From BD2-11 sp965115885 (GTDB lineage: Bacteria; Gemmatimonadota; Gemmatimonadetes; Longimicrobiales; Gaopeijiaceae), in NCBI GenBank assembly GCA_965115885.1, contig OZ220479.1, positions 1,674,001-1,738,000 of the forward strand: DNA of 64,000 nt, in the 5' to 3' direction. A program made the position numbers and the translations under genes. The notes below the pieces were generated by a model, which saw nothing but the letters and a program-made list of their open reading frames with translations, was not told where the DNA came from and searched no databases. Positions within the stretch are counted from its first letter, which is position 1; every line of letters begins with the position of its first letter. Shown here in pieces: positions 18,984 to 26,001 of this stretch.

Positions 18984-19720
18984 GCGGCCCGCTGGCCGGC
19001 CGGACCGCCCTGGTGACCGGCGGATCGCGGGGCATCGGGTTCGCGATCGCGGAGGCGCTCGCGGAAGACGGGGCCCGAGTGGCCATCGCGGACGTCGACG
19101 CGGAGGGAGCCGCCGCCGCCGCCGCCCGGCTCGCGGGCACCGGCCACGCCGGCTACTTCTGCGACGTCGGAGACGCGCGGGCGTGCGCCGCCGCGGTCGC
19201 CGCGACGGCCGCGGCGCAGGGGATCGTCACGATCCTGGTCAACAACGCCGGCATCACCCGGGACAGCCTTCTTCTGCGCATGAAGGAAAGGGACTGGGAC
19301 GACGTGATGGACGTCAACCTGAAGGGCGCGTTCAACATGACCCGCGCCGCGTCGCGGGGGATGACGAAGCGCCGATCGGGTTCCATCGTCAACGTCAGCT
19401 CGGTGATCGGCATCGTGGGCAACGTGGGCCAAGCCAACTACGCGGCCTCCAAAGCCGGGCTCTTGGGGTTCACCAAGAGCGTTGCGCGCGAGTTCGCCAA
19501 GCGGGACGTGCGCTGCAACGCGATCGCGCCCGGATACATCGCGACGGAGATGACCGCCGATCTCGACGAACGCGCCTCCGGGGAGTTGCGGACGCGCATC
19601 CCGATGGGCCGGATGGGAACGCCTTCCGACGTCGCGGACGTGGCGCGGTTCCTCGCCGGGCCGCAGGCTCGCTACATTACCGGCCAAGTTCTGGCCGTGG
19701 ACGGCGGCATGACGATGTAG
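18980..19720 (+). CDS. fabG: 3-oxoacyl-ACP reductase
   Basis: FabG reduces 3-oxoacyl-ACP with NADPH. The 246-residue short-chain dehydrogenase has the TGGSRGIG cofactor loop, NNAG, the catalytic Ser141-Tyr154-Lys158 (NVSSVIG...YAASK) and the C-terminal YITGQVLAVDGGMTM typical of FabG. The start is GTG at 18980, overlapping the fabD stop. The frame is open far upstream, but that part is a shadow of fabH/fabD. Confidence 0.95.
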   Translation: MSGPLAGRTALVTGGSRGIGFAIAEALAEDGARVAIADVDAEGAAAAAARLAGTGHAGYFCDVGDARACAAAVAATAAAQGIVTILVNNAGITRDSLLLRMKERDWDDVMDVNLKGAFNMTRAASRGMTKRRSGSIVNVSSVIGIVGNVGQANYAASKAGLLGFTKSVAREFAKRDVRCNAIAPGYIATEMTADLDERASGELRTRIPMGRMGTPSDVADVARFLAGPQARYITGQVLAVDGGMTM

Positions 19721-19784
19721 CCGGGCGCGCCGCACCCGTTCAACGACGAATCACGCACCGACACCCAGAGAGGAAGAGACGGCA

Positions 19785-20027
19785 ATGGCGGACACCATCG
19801 AGAACCGGGTCAGGGACATCATCATCGACGAACTCGGCGTCGACGACGAGCAGGTCACGGGCGAGGCCTCGTTCATGGAGGATCTCGGGGCCGATTCGCT
19901 CGACACCGTGGAGCTGGTGATGGCCTTCGAGGAGGAATTCGGGATCGACATCCCGGACTCCGACGCCGAGGGGATGCGCACCGTGGGCGATGCGGTCCGC
20001 TACATCGTCGAAAACGCCGAATCCTGA
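19785..20027 (+). CDS. acpP: acyl carrier protein
   Basis: An 80-residue acidic carrier protein. The phosphopantetheine attachment serine is Ser38 in GADSLDTVELVMAFEEEFGI. The start ATG at 19785 follows a clear GAGAGGAAGAG ribosome binding site, stronger than those of its overlapping neighbours, in keeping with the high demand for ACP. It lies between fabG and fabF, the standard arrangement. Confidence 0.97.
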   Translation: MADTIENRVRDIIIDELGVDDEQVTGEASFMEDLGADSLDTVELVMAFEEEFGIDIPDSDAEGMRTVGDAVRYIVENAES

Positions 20028-20064
20028 ACGCGCGCCTCGTGGAGCGCCCGCGGCCGTCCCGGGC

Positions 20065-21354
20065 ATGATCGGCGCCTCCGGCAACGGCGGGGGCCCGCGG
20101 CATCGGCGGGTCGTCGTCACCGGCGTCGGGATGGTCACGCCCCTCGGTCGCGACGTTCCGTCCTCCTGGGCGGCGTTGTTGGTCGGCACCAGCGCGGGCG
20201 GGCCGATCACCCGTTTCGACGCCGACGACCGCTACGCGACCCGGATCGCGTGCGAGGTCAAGGATTTCGATCCCTCCGGCCACCTGAACAAGCGCGAGAT
20301 GCGGCGCTACGACCGCTTCGCGCAGTTCGCGGTGGTGGCCGCGGACGAGGCCATGGCGTCCGCCGGCCTCGAAGGCGGCGCTCCTCCCGGGGGGCGCCCG
20401 GAACGCTTCGGCGTGATCGTCGGCAGCGGGATCGGGGGCGTCGACACCTACGAGAGCCAAGTGCGCAAGCTGGTCGAGTTCGGGCCTCGGCGCGTCAGCC
20501 CCTTCTTCGTGCCGATGTTCATTCCGAACATCGCCTCGGGGCTGATCTCCATCCGCTACGGCGCCCGGGGCCCCAACCACTCCACCGTGTCGGCGTGTTC
20601 CTCGGGAGCGCACGCCATCGGCGACGCTTTCCGCGTCGTTCAGCGGGGAGACGCCGACGCGATGGTGGCCGGGGGCGCGGAAGCCGCCATCGTGCCCGTC
20701 TCCATCGCCGGCTTCGCCTCCATGAAGGCGATGTCCACCCGCAACGAGACCCCCCGAACCGCGAGCCGTCCCTTCGACGCCACTCGCGACGGCTTCGTGA
20801 TCGGGGAGGGAGCGGGATGTCTGGTGCTCGAGGCGCTCGACGTCGCCCGGGCGCGGGGCGCGCGCATTCTGGGGGAAGTGGCGGGGTACGGGGCCACCGC
20901 CGACGCCTACCACATCACCGCGCCGGTGCCCGGAGGCGCGGGGGCCCAGCAGGCGATGCGGCTGGCTCTGGAGGACGGCGGGATCGCGCCCGAAGAGGTC
21001 GGGTACGTCAACGCGCACGGCACCTCCACCCCCTACAACGACGAGATCGAGACCGCCGCCATCAAGGCGGTGCTGGGAGAGGAGGCGGCGCGAGCGGCCG
21101 TCGTGGGCAGCACCAAGTCGATGATCGGGCACACTTTGGGCGCCGCGGGCGCGATCGAATCGGTCGTCTCGGTGATGGTCCTGGCGGAGGGCAGGATCCC
21201 CCCCACGATCAACTACGAGCACCCCGACCCCGAGTGCGATCTGGACTACGCCACCGGCGGCATGGTCGAAAGACCCGTCGCGGCGGCCCTCTCCAACTCC
21301 TTCGGCTTCGGAGGACACAACGTATGCCTGGCCTTCCGGCGCTGGCGCGCCTGA
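20065..21354 (+). CDS. fabF: 3-oxoacyl-ACP synthase II
   Basis: FabF elongates acyl chains by condensing acyl-ACP with malonyl-ACP. The 429-residue protein contains RRVVVTGVGMVTPLG, the nucleophile Cys178 in VSACSSGAHAIG, His318 in NAHGTSTPYND and His356 in STKSMIGHTLGAAGA, the KAS I/II Cys-His-His triad. The ATG at 20065 gives about 15 residues before the core. An open frame from 19990 would overlap acpP and was not used. Confidence 0.95.
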   Translation: MIGASGNGGGPRHRRVVVTGVGMVTPLGRDVPSSWAALLVGTSAGGPITRFDADDRYATRIACEVKDFDPSGHLNKREMRRYDRFAQFAVVAADEAMASAGLEGGAPPGGRPERFGVIVGSGIGGVDTYESQVRKLVEFGPRRVSPFFVPMFIPNIASGLISIRYGARGPNHSTVSACSSGAHAIGDAFRVVQRGDADAMVAGGAEAAIVPVSIAGFASMKAMSTRNETPRTASRPFDATRDGFVIGEGAGCLVLEALDVARARGARILGEVAGYGATADAYHITAPVPGGAGAQQAMRLALEDGGIAPEEVGYVNAHGTSTPYNDEIETAAIKAVLGEEAARAAVVGSTKSMIGHTLGAAGAIESVVSVMVLAEGRIPPTINYEHPDPECDLDYATGGMVERPVAAALSNSFGFGGHNVCLAFRRWRA

Positions 21355-21360
21355 ACCGCT

Positions 21361-21660
21361 TCTCCGGGAGTCGGCCGCAAGGGTGGAGCGCGGGGCGCGA
21401 TTCGCGTCGCTCGGACGCGGATCGGAGGTCGACGCTGAGCGGCGTGGGGATCCCCGGAGCCCCGGACTCGGCCGTGGTCCATGCGGTCGCCGACGCCCTG
21501 CCCGGGGTCGGCGCGGAAGGCGATGTCGCAAACCCTCCCGGAGATCCGCGCTGGCGGGACCCCTGCCGCATCGATCCGCTCGGCGCGGTCCCGGGCTTCG
21601 TCGCAGGGCGGCGGCGAAGGCCGATCGACGCGGTGGACGCGGAGATCGCGGCGATCTCCC
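21361..21660 (+). pseudogene. decayed tandem copy of the 5' half of ispF
   Basis: The 300 bases between fabF and ispF are a degenerate direct copy of the start of ispF, offset by 294 bases. The copy matches through GGGATCCCCGGAGCCCCG, CATGCGGTCGCCGACGCC and the GATCCGCGCTGGCG region. The GTG start is changed to GCA (21377-21379), one extra base shifts the frame over the first 25 codons, the DSH metal motif reads DSR, about seven codons covering the HSDGDA segment are deleted, and the copy ends near codon 100 at the junction with the intact gene. The residual frame is HAVADALPGVGAEGDVANPP versus HAVADALLGAAAEGDIGSHF in IspF. It cannot encode an active enzyme. Confidence 0.85.
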
Positions 21661-21670
21661 GGAGTCGGCC

Positions 21671-22150
21671 GTGAGGGTGGGCACGGGATACGATTCGCAC
21701 CGCTTCGACCCGCGGCGAAGATTGACGCTGGGCGGCGTGGAGATCCCCGGAGCCCCGGGCCTGGCGGGTCATTCCGACGGGGACGCGGTGGCCCATGCGG
21801 TCGCCGACGCCCTGCTCGGCGCCGCCGCGGAGGGCGACATCGGAAGCCATTTTCCTCCCGGCGATCCGCGTTGGCGCGACGCCTGCTCCATCGATCTGCT
21901 CGGCAGGGTCGCGGCCGTCCTGCTGCGCCGGCGGCTGCGGACGATCAACGTGGACGTCACGGTGATCTGCGAGACTCCGCGCATCGGGCTCCACGCGGAG
22001 CGGATGCGCGCGCGCATCGGCGAAGCGATCGGCGCCGGGCCGGACGCGGTCTCGATCAAGGGCAAGACGAACGAGGGAATGGGCTGGATCGGCGCCGGCG
22101 AAGGGATCGCCGTGCACGCCGTGGCGCTCGTCGGCGAGGAGGATCCATAG
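21671..22150 (+). CDS. ispF: 2-C-methyl-D-erythritol 2,4-cyclodiphosphate synthase
   Basis: IspF closes the cyclodiphosphate ring in the MEP isoprenoid pathway. The 159-residue trimeric enzyme shows MRVGTGYDSHRF with metal ligands Asp8 and His10, GHSDGDAVAHAVADALLGA with His42, and the C-terminal IKGKTNEGMGWIGAGEGIAVHA. The GTG at 21671 overlaps the TGA that closes the residual frame of the decayed copy upstream. The downstream membrane gene overlaps its TAG. ispE, another MEP gene, lies at the other end of the window. Confidence 0.95.
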   Translation: MRVGTGYDSHRFDPRRRLTLGGVEIPGAPGLAGHSDGDAVAHAVADALLGAAAEGDIGSHFPPGDPRWRDACSIDLLGRVAAVLLRRRLRTINVDVTVICETPRIGLHAERMRARIGEAIGAGPDAVSIKGKTNEGMGWIGAGEGIAVHAVALVGEEDP

Positions 22151-22785
22151 ACGCGGCGCTCGACTTTCTCGCGACGCTCCCCGCCGGTCTCGCCTACTTG
22201 GCGCTGGGGATCGGGGCGGCTCTGGAGAACGTCGTGCCTCCGGTCCCCGCGGACACCTTCGTCTTTTTGGGCGCGTTCCTCGCCGCGCGAGGACCGACGG
22301 AGACGACGCTGGTCTTCGCCGTCACCTGGGCCGCCAACGCCGCGGGAGCCCTTCTGGTCTACGGGGCGGGATACCGGTACGGTCCCCCGTTCTTCGACGG
22401 CCGGATCGGCCGGATGCTGCTCGGCCCGGAACAGCTCGCGCGCGTCGAACGCTTCTACCGGCGGCGGGGCGTCGCGGCCATCTTTTTCGCTCGGTTCCTG
22501 CCCGGCCTGAGGGCGGTGGTGCCCGCGTTCGCCGGAGTCGCCCGGCTCTCCTTCGCCTCCGTCGCCTTGCCGGTGACCGTCGCCTCCGCCCTGTGGTACG
22601 GCGGCTTGGTGTGGCTGGGCGCGCGGGCCGGCGAGAACCTGGAGGCCGCCGCCGACCGGTTGGCGACCGCCAACCGTCTTCTGCTGGCGGTCGCGGTCGC
22701 GGTCGCGCTTCTCGTCCTGGCGGGCTGGCTGCGCACCCGCCCCGGTGCGCGCCGCGGCGACGGCCGCGGGCCGGAAGGACGATGA
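22147..22785 (+). CDS. DedA/SNARE-associated (VTT-domain) membrane protein
   Basis: A polytopic protein of about 212 residues with the DedA hallmarks ALENVVPPVPADTFVFLGAF near the N-terminus and FFARFLPGLRAVVPAFAGVA in the middle, then a C-terminal helix pair. DedA proteins act in membrane lipid/undecaprenyl-phosphate recycling and envelope stability. The start is odd: no ATG, GTG or TTG exists in frame near the expected N-terminus. The best site is an ATA at 22147 overlapping the ispF TAG and placed right after a strong GAGGAGGA, so the 5' end is uncertain. The TGA overlaps the xer ATG. Confidence 0.75.
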   Translation: MDAALDFLATLPAGLAYLALGIGAALENVVPPVPADTFVFLGAFLAARGPTETTLVFAVTWAANAAGALLVYGAGYRYGPPFFDGRIGRMLLGPEQLARVERFYRRRGVAAIFFARFLPGLRAVVPAFAGVARLSFASVALPVTVASALWYGGLVWLGARAGENLEAAADRLATANRLLLAVAVAVALLVLAGWLRTRPGARRGDGRGPEGR

Positions 22786-23702
22786 CCGGGGCGCGGGGCG
22801 GACCGGCCGCACGCGCCTTCCGGGAGGAGCTCTTCCTGGACTACCTAGCCTTCGAGCGCGGGCTTTCGGCGCGCACCCTGGAGGCGTACGGACGCGACGT
22901 GGCGCAGCTGGTCCGCCACCTCGCGGATCGGGGCATGCGCGGTCCGGAGGAGGTCACCCGGCTGGAATTGCGGGACTACGTGTACGCCCTCAAGGACAGG
23001 GGGCTCGCGCCCACGTCCATCCGGCGCGCCCTTTCCTCGATGCGGGCGTACTTCGCGTTCCTGCTGGAGGAAGAGGCGGTCGACGCGGATCCCACCGACC
23101 GGATCGAGTCGCCTCGCGTGTGGCGCACGCTCCCGGGCGTGCTGAGCGTGCGGGAAATGGAATCGCTCCTGGAGGCGTCGGCGAATCCTTCCGACCCTCT
23201 GCACTGGCGCAACCGGGCCATTCTGGAGCTCCTCTACGCGACCGGGATTCGGGTCTCGGAGCTGGTGGGGCTCGGCCTCGGGGGCATCGACCTCGAGGAG
23301 CGCGTCTGCCTGGTGCGGGGCAAGGGCTCGAAGGAGCGCATGGTGCCCTTCGGCCGCGCCGCGCGCCGGGCTTTGGACCGCTACCTGCGGGGCGTCCGGC
23401 CGACGCTGGAGCGGGGCGGGGGGGAGGGGGCCGCGTTCCTCAGCGCCAAGGGCAGGCCGCTCACGCGCATGGCCGTGTGGACCGTCGTGCGCCGGGCGCG
23501 CGACCGGGCCGGGATCGAGAAGCCGGTCTCCCCGCACACCCTCCGCCACAGTTGCGCCACCCACCTGCTGGAGGGAGGCGCCGACTTGGCGGCGGTCCAA
23601 GAGCTGCTCGGCCACGTCGACATCGCCACCACCGAGATCTACACGCACATGGACCGGGAGCACGTGCACGAAATGCACCGGACCCACCATCCCAGGGGAT
23701 AG
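22782..23702 (+). CDS. tyrosine recombinase XerC/XerD
   Basis: A 306-residue site-specific tyrosine recombinase that most likely resolves chromosome dimers at dif. It has the SAM-like core-binding domain (FLDYLAFERGLSARTLEAYGRD) and the catalytic domain with Arg157 in ATGIRVSELVGL, the lysine of GKGSKERMVPF, HTLRHSCATHLL, LGHVDIATTEIY and nucleophile Tyr287. The ATG at 22782 overlaps the DedA stop. The sequence looks more XerD-like than phage integrase. The proximity to the mobile scar downstream does not change that, because it is embedded in the core operon. Confidence 0.9.
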   Translation: MTGARGGPAARAFREELFLDYLAFERGLSARTLEAYGRDVAQLVRHLADRGMRGPEEVTRLELRDYVYALKDRGLAPTSIRRALSSMRAYFAFLLEEEAVDADPTDRIESPRVWRTLPGVLSVREMESLLEASANPSDPLHWRNRAILELLYATGIRVSELVGLGLGGIDLEERVCLVRGKGSKERMVPFGRAARRALDRYLRGVRPTLERGGGEGAAFLSAKGRPLTRMAVWTVVRRARDRAGIEKPVSPHTLRHSCATHLLEGGADLAAVQELLGHVDIATTEIYTHMDREHVHEMHRTHHPRG

Positions 23703-23848
23703 GGTTGGAGAACGCGCGACCTGCTCGAGGGGGGCGAGCGCGCCGACGCGTCTTCTTGCAGGGGACGGGTGTCCTCTTTCCGGATCACATGCCGTGAGTT
23801 CGGGGTGGCCGAAGGCAAGCGCCCCGAAACGATCCGAACCGGTCGGCG

Positions 23849-23888
23849 AACCTCGGAAACCCGTCGGTTTTCTCGGATTTCCGAGGTT
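23849..23888 (+). terminator. strong hairpin downstream of xer, possible terminator
   Basis: AACCTCGGAAA at 23849-23859 and TTTCCGAGGTT at 23878-23888 form a perfect 11-bp inverted repeat with an 18-base loop, 147 nt after the xer stop. The stem is followed by only a short T stretch (TTTCG), so it is not a textbook intrinsic terminator. It marks the boundary between the core operon and the accessory region. Confidence 0.35.
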
Positions 23889-23984
23889 TCGACCCATGCT
23901 CTCGAGGCCCCCGAGCCACGGAACATGATCCGCAATCTCCTGTAAAAAATCTGGATCGGCTGTTGCATCGCAGCGGGTCGTGGA

Positions 23985-24345
23985 GATAACGATGTGTTCG
24001 GGAGGAAGGGCCGCCATGGGCGGTTCAGCGAACATGCGGGGCCGTAACGCGAGTGAATGCCGAGCAGGCCTCGAAATGGACAGTCGCGGAGGCCGACCCG
24101 CCTCCGGCATGGAGGAGGCTGCCAGCGGTCGGGAAGCGAACGACGAGAGCACCGGCCGTCTCCGCCGGGGTAGTGGCAGCGATGGCACGCATGGAAGAGG
24201 GAAACGGGAGCGACACGGGAAGCCTGTCGGTGGCGTGGCGCGCGCCAACCGGAACTCCGCGAGGGGGGGCAGGCCGGGCCGTCAGGGTGGTGGATGGGTC
24301 CGTAGTACCGAGGACAGCCAGGTTAACGCCGGTCGCGAGGCATTC
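23985..24345 (+). ncRNA. possible 5' remnant of a group II intron (no reverse transcriptase)
   Basis: This stretch has no credible protein but reads like the structured leader of a bacterial group II intron: GTAACGCGAGTGAATGCCGA, then a purine-rich GGAAGAGGGAAACGGGAGCG, and GGATGGGTCCGTAGTACCGA near 24300, which resemble pieces of intron domain I-III as I recall them. The reverse-transcriptase gene and a domain V hairpin were not found, so at most a truncated copy is present. The call is resemblance only, with no structure calculation. Open frames here (23980-24459, 24053-24412) are of biased composition. Confidence 0.3.
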
Positions 24346-24357
24346 GGGGGCCCGCCG

Positions 24358-25947
24358 TCAGGCCCCCCACACGGTGACGGGGACATCCTTCCACGCGCGC
24401 CGTTTCCGGTAGATCCTGTCCGCCCAGCTCCTTCCCTCGCGGACGTCGAAGACGACTAGGTGCCCGGCGCACGCGCCGCTAACGTCCATGTAGGCCGCCG
24501 TCTGTTCCAGTCCACGCTCGATCTCCGTTTCGAGTGCCCGGCCCTCCTTGACCATCTTGCACTCCACCACGAACCGCTGAGCGCGCTCGCCTCCAGCGGA
24601 CCAAGCGACCAGAAGATCCACCCGGCGACTCCCCAGCGCGTACTCCCGCTCGATCCTTCCCTTGCCGTTGACGACCCGGTGCAGGAACGCCTGCAGGACC
24701 AAGTGCGGGCCCGCCTCCGTGTACTGCGCGCGTCGGATCCAGTGCTCGGAGTTCTGGCGAAAAAAACCCTGGAACGCCGCGAGCAGGGCGTCCATGTCGA
24801 GTCCGCCGGATGCGTCCACATACCAAGGCGTCTCTCGTGGCGGGATCTCGGATTCCAGCATCCACGTCAGGGCCCGGGGGAGGACTTCGCCGTAGATGGG
24901 GTTGGCGATTCGCGGCGGCGGATCCTGCGCCACCAGTCCAAGGTCGCGCACGTACTCGAAGTCCATGTAGGAGTGCTTCGCGTCGTCCCCGCTCAGCATC
25001 GGTTCGACGACGCGCCTGACCTTGGGCTCGCGAAGCTTGTCCATCAGCTGGTCCAGATGCGTCTCGCGGCGCAGGATGAGCTCCTCGCGCGCCGCGAAGA
25101 CGTCCGCTACCTCCACGGGGCCGCTGCGCTCCCGTAGCTTCCCCGCCGAAAAGCACATCTCCTGGGCCAGCGCGTTGACCAGCCACGGCTGACCTCGAGT
25201 CTGTTCCCGGACCGCCGCGATCGCCTGCGGCGTGAACTCCTGACTCGTCTCGGTCGCGTGCTGCCCGAGCAAAGTCTCGACTTCCGTGCGCGTGAAGTCG
25301 CCCAGTCGGAGCGATTTCGCCTTGATATTGAACGCGCTCCCGCCCGTGATCGCTTCCTTTTCGGAACGCGCGTGGATCCGGTAGTCGCGCACGTCCCGCA
25401 CCCCGCACAGCACCACGCTCTGGGGGAATGCCGCCGGGCGGCACAGGTAACCCTCCCTGAGTTGTCGCAACACCGACACCAGAGTGTCGCCCACCAGCGC
25501 GTCGATCTCGTCGATCAGCAGAACCAACGGCTCTGGAGCGGCCATCGACCAGATCCGCAGAAGATCGCCGAGCACATAGTGCGGCCGCTGGGAAGCGTCG
25601 ATCTCGCGCGCGGCTTGGGCCGTGGCGTCGTCGCCGAGCGCCAGTCTCGCTTCCCAAGCGATTCCCGACGCGATGGCCCCCATCGCGCTGCCCACGTCTT
25701 CGCGCGCGGCCTGCGCGGGCTCGACGTTGACGTAGGCGCAGCGGTACTCGCCCGCGTCTCCGCCGTTGAGCAGGTCGCGCAACGCGAGCAAGGTGGACGT
25801 CTTGCCCGTCTGCCGGGGCGCGTGCAGAACGAAATAGGACTCGCTGCGAACCAGGAAAAGGATCTCGTCCAGATTCACGCGGTCGAGAGGGGGAACGCAG
25901 TAATGACGTTCCGGGCGCACGGGGCCGACGATGTTGAAGTGGCGCAT
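24358..25947 (-). CDS. AAA ATPase with C-terminal PD-(D/E)XK nuclease-like domain
   Basis: A 529-residue ATPase of the AAA-like family that begins MRHFNIVGPVRPERHYCVPP. It has a Walker A variant APRQTGKTS (residues 43-51, first Gly replaced by Ala) and Walker B LVLLIDEID (141-149). Sensor/winged-helix-like parts follow, containing FNIKAKSLRLGDFT and EQTRGQPWLVNALAQEM. The C-terminus has a PD-(D/E)XK pattern: Asp444 in RRVDLLVAW and Glu462-x-Lys464 in FVVECKM, with QTAAYM after it. The family is widespread but its role is unknown; defence or mobile-element functions are only guesses. It is alone on this strand, and an IS ends 55 bp upstream of its ATG, so its promoter may be altered. A GC palindrome (24346-24367) spans its stop. 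Confidence 0.8.
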   Translation of the reverse strand: MRHFNIVGPVRPERHYCVPPLDRVNLDEILFLVRSESYFVLHAPRQTGKTSTLLALRDLLNGGDAGEYRCAYVNVEPAQAAREDVGSAMGAIASGIAWEARLALGDDATAQAAREIDASQRPHYVLGDLLRIWSMAAPEPLVLLIDEIDALVGDTLVSVLRQLREGYLCRPAAFPQSVVLCGVRDVRDYRIHARSEKEAITGGSAFNIKAKSLRLGDFTRTEVETLLGQHATETSQEFTPQAIAAVREQTRGQPWLVNALAQEMCFSAGKLRERSGPVEVADVFAAREELILRRETHLDQLMDKLREPKVRRVVEPMLSGDDAKHSYMDFEYVRDLGLVAQDPPPRIANPIYGEVLPRALTWMLESEIPPRETPWYVDASGGLDMDALLAAFQGFFRQNSEHWIRRAQYTEAGPHLVLQAFLHRVVNGKGRIEREYALGSRRVDLLVAWSAGGERAQRFVVECKMVKEGRALETEIERGLEQTAAYMDVSGACAGHLVVFDVREGRSWADRIYRKRRAWKDVPVTVWGA

Positions 25948-26001
25948 GAACCAAGGTGTCTCGGACTCCGGTGCATGGGCAACCGCCGATCATCGAGGTC
26001 A

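Noticed and set aside
22782..23702. xer gene as the integrase of the neighbouring mobile region
   Set aside because: It overlaps DedA inside the core operon, is XerC/D-like, and no attachment-site repeats were seen.
24053..24412. Open frames 23980-24459 and 24053-24412 as accessory proteins
   Set aside because: Overlapping frames of biased composition that run into the opposite-strand AAA gene; the stretch looks more like structured RNA.
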